Origin: Nitrososphaerota archaeon
GTDB taxonomy: Archaea; Thermoproteota; Nitrososphaeria; Nitrososphaerales; UBA183
Direction of reading: 5' to 3'
DNA: 7,227 nucleotides
NCBI GenBank assembly: GCA_029784825.1
Contig: JAFMAU010000084.1
Span: 1 to 7,227 of the forward strand
In this document: positions 5,184 through 7,227 of the stretch, piece after piece
Position numbering within the stretch: position 1 is the stretch's first letter
Layout: every line of letters begins with the position of its first letter
Translations under genes and position numbers: made by a program
The notes under the pieces: model-generated
The model's input: only the letters and a program-made list of their open reading frames with translations
Told to the model about the DNA's origin: nothing
The model's database searches: none

Positions 5184-6049
5184 CGAGGCCCGTTTTCCGA
5201 GTCTGCCGCCATCGCCCTCTCTCTGGAGAGAAGCGCCTTCTTCCTGTAGATGCCAAGGCCATAGCCTCCAAGGCTCCCGTCCTTTCTGATGACTCGGTGG
5301 CATGGGATGATGAGGGGGACGGGGTTTGAAGCGCATGCGTTGGCTACGGCCCTCACTGCCTTCGGCTTCCCGACCATCTCGGCGACTTCGTGGTACGACC
5401 TGGTCTCCCCCAGAGGTATGGTCCTCAGGGCAGCCCAGACGCTCATCTGGAAGTCGGTCCCCCTGATGTCCAGCGGGAACTTCACCTCCTGGCCGCTCAG
5501 GTGCCTGTTGAGCGCCTCCAGTTGGCGCCTGGCCCTGGGAGCACGCTCGATGTTCGCCCTCGGGAACTCGGCTCGGAGGGCCCTCACCAGGTCTTCGTCG
5601 CTCCTCCCCGCTTTGACCGCGCATACCCCATGGTCTGTGGTCGCCACCAGCAGCATCCCGAGGGAAGACCGCCCGGTAGCAAAGACGATGGAAGTCCCTT
5701 CGCCGCCGTTGCGGTAGGTCGCAGGAGTCATCCCCAGCCTCCTCTTCGAATCTTGGTAAAGCCAGCTCTGAGCAGAATATCCCGTTCCACGGAGCGCCCT
5801 TATCACGGGCTCCCCCCTCGCGAGGTGTCGCCTCAGGTTGCTCACCCTGAACTCCTCGAGGTACTCGCGGGGCGACATTCCCATGACCTCGGTGAAGGTC
5901 CTCTGCAGGTGGAAGGGGCTCACGCCGAACTTGGCGCCGAGGGTCTTCAGGGTGATGCGCGACGTCGAGTTCTCTCGGATGTAGTCGCAGACGGCCCTGG
6001 CCAATTCGGCCTTCCTGATCGGCACCTTGAGCTCGACGGCGCTCTGCAA
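5180..6049 (-). CDS. AraC-type HTH / O6-methylguanine-DNA methyltransferase fusion (Ada-like)
   Basis: This 289-aa two-part protein repairs alkylated guanine by irreversible transfer of the alkyl group to a cysteine. Residues about 12-113 form an AraC-family DNA-binding domain with two helix-turn-helix units (TLKTLGAKFGVSPFHLQRTF; later VIRALRGTGYSAQSW, ending GMTPATYR). Residues about 118-195 are the ribonuclease-H-like N-domain, and 198-279 the catalytic domain. The acceptor motif is IPCHRV with Cys250. Arg233 in AVRAVANACASN (arginine finger), Asn242 and a C-terminal Glu277 (LLSRE) occupy the expected places. The N-terminal zinc/Cys phosphotriester domain that makes E. coli Ada a methyl-activated regulator is missing. 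The start is the TTG at 6049, behind a TATA-like box and an AGGTG stretch; no better in-frame start is present. It heads a probable unit with the EamA gene. Confidence 0.92.
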   Translation of the reverse strand: MQSAVELKVPIRKAELARAVCDYIRENSTSRITLKTLGAKFGVSPFHLQRTFTEVMGMSPREYLEEFRVSNLRRHLARGEPVIRALRGTGYSAQSWLYQDSKRRLGMTPATYRNGGEGTSIVFATGRSSLGMLLVATTDHGVCAVKAGRSDEDLVRALRAEFPRANIERAPRARRQLEALNRHLSGQEVKFPLDIRGTDFQMSVWAALRTIPLGETRSYHEVAEMVGKPKAVRAVANACASNPVPLIIPCHRVIRKDGSLGGYGLGIYRKKALLSRERAMAADSENGPR

Positions 6050-6079
6050 AGACTTCTCACACCTGGCTGATGGCTTTGG

Positions 6080-6093
6080 TAATAAGACGTTTT
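6080..6093 (-). promoter_or_regulatory. BRE/TATA promoter of the Ada-like gene
   Basis: Minus-strand AAAACG followed by TCTTATTA (bases 6087-6080) fits an archaeal BRE plus TATA box. Its centre is about 34 bases before the TTG start at 6049, predicting a leader of under ten bases. It would drive ada, the coupled EamA gene and perhaps argF. Confidence 0.5.
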
Positions 6094-6097
6094 GTCG

Positions 6098-6111
6098 GAA
6101 TCTTGCGATTC
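6098..6111 (-). other. Perfect inverted repeat: GNRA-loop hairpin or operator
   Basis: Read on the minus strand, GAATC-GCAA-GATTC forms a 5-bp perfect stem with a GNRA-type GCAA tetraloop. It begins 7 nt after the stop of the ferritin/VIT gene and ends 4 bp before the promoter box of the Ada-like gene. It could be the 3'-end structure of the upstream mRNA or an operator beside the ada promoter. No U-rich tract follows at once, so a classical terminator is not evident. Confidence 0.3.
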
Positions 6112-6118
6112 AGACGCC

Positions 6119-7021
6119 CTAGAGGACCTTGATCCCGGGGAAGGCCGCGCTGACGACGTAGCCCAGCGTGAACACTACGACGGTCGTCGCGAACAGGATG
6201 AGGAGGATTTCGACGAAGTCCCTCATGAACAGCTTCTCCTGTATCACCACGCTGTACCAGGTCGTGATGGCAAGGATGACGACCGCGAGGGTCAGAGACC
6301 CGCCCAGTGCGAAGGGCATGCTCGCGGTCAGGAAGTAAGGGGTCGCTAGCATGAGCGCGGTGACGAAATACGACAACCCGGTGTAAGCCGCGCTGAGGCG
6401 GGCCGACCCCTTGAACCCTCCCTGCTTCGCCTGGGCGAAGGCCGCCGAGGCCATGGCCAGGGACGCTGCACCGCCGGCTATGATCCCGGCCAAGCCCGCT
6501 ATCTCTGTCTTCTCAAAGAGCCCCAGCCACCCTGCGTGGATGCCCGAAATCTCGACCAGAGCGTCGGCCAGCCCGAGGACGACGAAGGAGATGTAGGCGA
6601 CCGCGGAGCTTTCGGCCTTCATGGCGAACGCCTTTTCGTGCTCCTTCTCGTCTGCGACCATGGCGTCGAAGGCGGCCCTGTCTTCTTCGGGGATCAGTTG
6701 GGCGAGCCCGCCGTATTCAACGACAACCTTGGCCTCGTGCCTGTCCAGGTACCTGATCGCGAAGGTGAGTCCGAAGAACCTCCGGAGGAGCAGCACCCAG
6801 TACAGCTTGAGCTTGCTTGGCTTGGGCTCCTCGTCAGGGACGTACTTCCGCCAGAACTCGTAGTGTCCGTGTTCTGTCTCCGAGAGCGCCTTGAGGACTC
6901 CAGAGAAGGGACTGTCGCCGTCCACGGTGTTTGAGAGCCTCTCGTACAAGGTGTAGTCGGACCATTCGTCAGACATCCTTATCCTCGCGACGTCTTTGAG
7001 AGACCTCGCGCCGGAAGACAT
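6119..7021 (-). CDS. Ferritin-like / VIT1 (CCC1) fusion membrane protein
   Basis: This 300-aa protein has two parts. Residues about 15-135 form a rubrerythrin-like helical domain: Glu27 in LYERLS, ExxH at 48-51 (ETEH), Glu96 and Glu102, and a second ExxH at 125-128 (EKEH) are plausible di-iron ligands. Residues about 138-296 form a VIT1/CCC1-type membrane domain with five helices, near 139-162, 173-196, 211-231, 237-260 and 269-292. It begins VAYISFVVLGLADALVEISG and has the small-residue stretch GIIAGGAASLAMASAAFA. VIT/CCC1 proteins move Fe(II) or Mn(II) out of the cytoplasm, and the ferritin-like domain is expected to bind or sense iron, as in bacterial MbfA. The ATG at 7021 has no SD and TATA-like sequence upstream, suggesting a short-leader mRNA. 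A 69-nt gap separates it from ada, which has its own promoter box. Direct transport activity is inferred from the family. Confidence 0.87.
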   Translation of the reverse strand: MSSGARSLKDVARIRMSDEWSDYTLYERLSNTVDGDSPFSGVLKALSETEHGHYEFWRKYVPDEEPKPSKLKLYWVLLLRRFFGLTFAIRYLDRHEAKVVVEYGGLAQLIPEEDRAAFDAMVADEKEHEKAFAMKAESSAVAYISFVVLGLADALVEISGIHAGWLGLFEKTEIAGLAGIIAGGAASLAMASAAFAQAKQGGFKGSARLSAAYTGLSYFVTALMLATPYFLTASMPFALGGSLTLAVVILAITTWYSVVIQEKLFMRDFVEILLILFATTVVVFTLGYVVSAAFPGIKVL

Positions 7022-7044
7022 TTGGGCGTTCGAGGCTCATCGCC

Positions 7045-7062
7045 CGTATTTGAACCATAAGC
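7045..7062 (-). promoter_or_regulatory. Candidate TATA region of the ferritin/VIT gene
   Basis: Two minus-strand candidates lie here: TTCAAATACG (7054-7045), centred about 29 bases before the ATG at 7021, which would give a leaderless mRNA, and GCTTATG (7062-7056), which would give a leader of about 12 bases. The second shares GCTTATG with the box before the tRNA-Arg gene. I cannot choose between them. Confidence 0.35.
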
Positions 7063-7130
7063 ACCCTGCCCACGGAGGAATGCGTTCGAAAGGCGCGGTC
7101 TGCAGTGGGCGGGGACTCGGGTGAAGAGCC

Positions 7131-7144
7131 GTTTCTCCGGAAAC
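7131..7144 (-). other. Small inverted repeat between the last two genes
   Basis: Minus-strand GTTTC-CGGA-GAAAC is a 5-bp perfect stem with a 4-nt loop. It begins 25 nt after the stop of the gene at the right edge and could mark its mRNA end. No U-tract follows, so the role is uncertain. Nothing else in the roughly 150-base gap (7022-7169) looks like a gene. Confidence 0.2.
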
Positions 7145-7169
7145 TCCCCGTCCAGTCGAAGCGTGTTGC

Positions 7170-7226
7170 CTACTCCAGGTAGAACGCCGGCTTGGCCGGC
7201 AGGGCGTCCTTCGCCTTGTTGGCGGG
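7170..7226 (-). CDS. C-terminal 18 codons of an unidentified gene, cut by right edge
   Basis: The minus-strand frame entering from the right edge reads PANKAKDALPAKPAFYLE and ends with TAG at 7172-7170. The lysine/alanine/proline-rich tail with an aromatic FYLE end looks like a soluble protein terminus, and the strand agrees with all genes to its left down to argF. The fragment is too short to assign a family. Because only 18 codons are visible, even its status as a real gene is tentative. Confidence 0.45.
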   Translation of the reverse strand, partial: PANKAKDALPAKPAFYLE

Positions 7227-7227
7227 G

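Noticed and set aside
5184..5624. N-terminal extension of the EamA gene up to about 5624
   Set aside because: This part is low-complexity, Arg/Gly/Pro-rich and lies entirely inside the well-supported ada coding region on the same strand in another frame.
7026..7089. GCGTTCGA present twice, 56 bases apart, upstream of the ferritin/VIT gene
   Set aside because: An 8-bp match in GC-rich DNA with no symmetry to the promoter; not enough to call an operator.
7080..7124. 14-codon plus-strand frame preceded by GGAGG
   Set aside because: The GGAGG is only one base before the ATG, too close to serve as a ribosome-binding site, and the peptide has no recognisable feature.
7186..7200. GCCGGC-TTG-GCCGGC inverted repeat as a terminator
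   Set aside because: It lies inside the coding frame of the right-edge gene (encoding a PAKPA stretch) and is explained by Ala/Pro codons.
1..7227. Mobile element, CRISPR array or defence island
   Set aside because: No transposase or integrase motifs, no regularly spaced repeats, and gene content and base use look uniform and chromosomal.

Overview
The window is GC-rich chromosomal DNA that reads as archaeal, probably from a TACK-type (Thermoproteota-like) lineage, although the phylum cannot be fixed from sequence alone. Four signs support this. The tRNA-Arg has no encoded CCA end and carries a short intron outside the anticodon loop. Archaeal BRE/TATA-like boxes lie about 25-30 bases upstream of starts, giving leaderless or near-leaderless transcripts. 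Four consecutive minus-strand genes seem to start with TTG. The protein set is chromosomal housekeeping (ThiL, archaeal-type hexose-phosphate mutases, anabolic ornithine carbamoyltransferase). I see no insertion sequence, CRISPR array, phage gene or rRNA.

Layout. (1) 2-1490, plus strand: the 3' end of a phosphohexomutase gene, followed one base later by thiL (thiamine-monophosphate kinase). (2) 1482-2849, minus strand: a complete second phosphohexomutase (GlmM/PMM type), whose 3' end overlaps thiL by 9 bp. (3) 2850-2966: a divergent promoter region serving glmM leftward and a tRNA rightward. (4) 2967-3059: tRNA-Arg(TCT), interrupted by an 18-nt intron between tRNA positions 45 and 46. (5) 3077-6049, minus strand, transcribed right to left: an AraC-HTH/O6-alkylguanine-DNA alkyltransferase fusion, an EamA/DMT-family transporter joined to it by a TTGA stop/start overlap, argF 61 nt further on, and possibly a small membrane-protein reading frame broken by a single-base shift. 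(6) 6119-7021, minus strand: a ferritin-like/VIT1 membrane fusion, probably for iron or manganese handling. (7) 7170-7227, minus strand: the last 18 codons of an unidentified gene.

Functional picture. The left half is central metabolism (sugar-phosphate interconversion for glycan precursors, thiamine diphosphate synthesis). The right half mixes DNA alkylation repair, a small-molecule exporter, arginine biosynthesis and metal detoxification. Repair and metal storage both fit a stress role, but only ada and the EamA gene are physically coupled.

Most worth a second look are the non-canonical tRNA intron with a bulge-helix-bulge fold, the Ada-like fusion that lacks the usual methyl-sensing domain, a set of mutually exclusive hairpins just before argF, and the possible frameshifted small gene. 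I did not find a clear-cut new multi-gene defence or mobile system.
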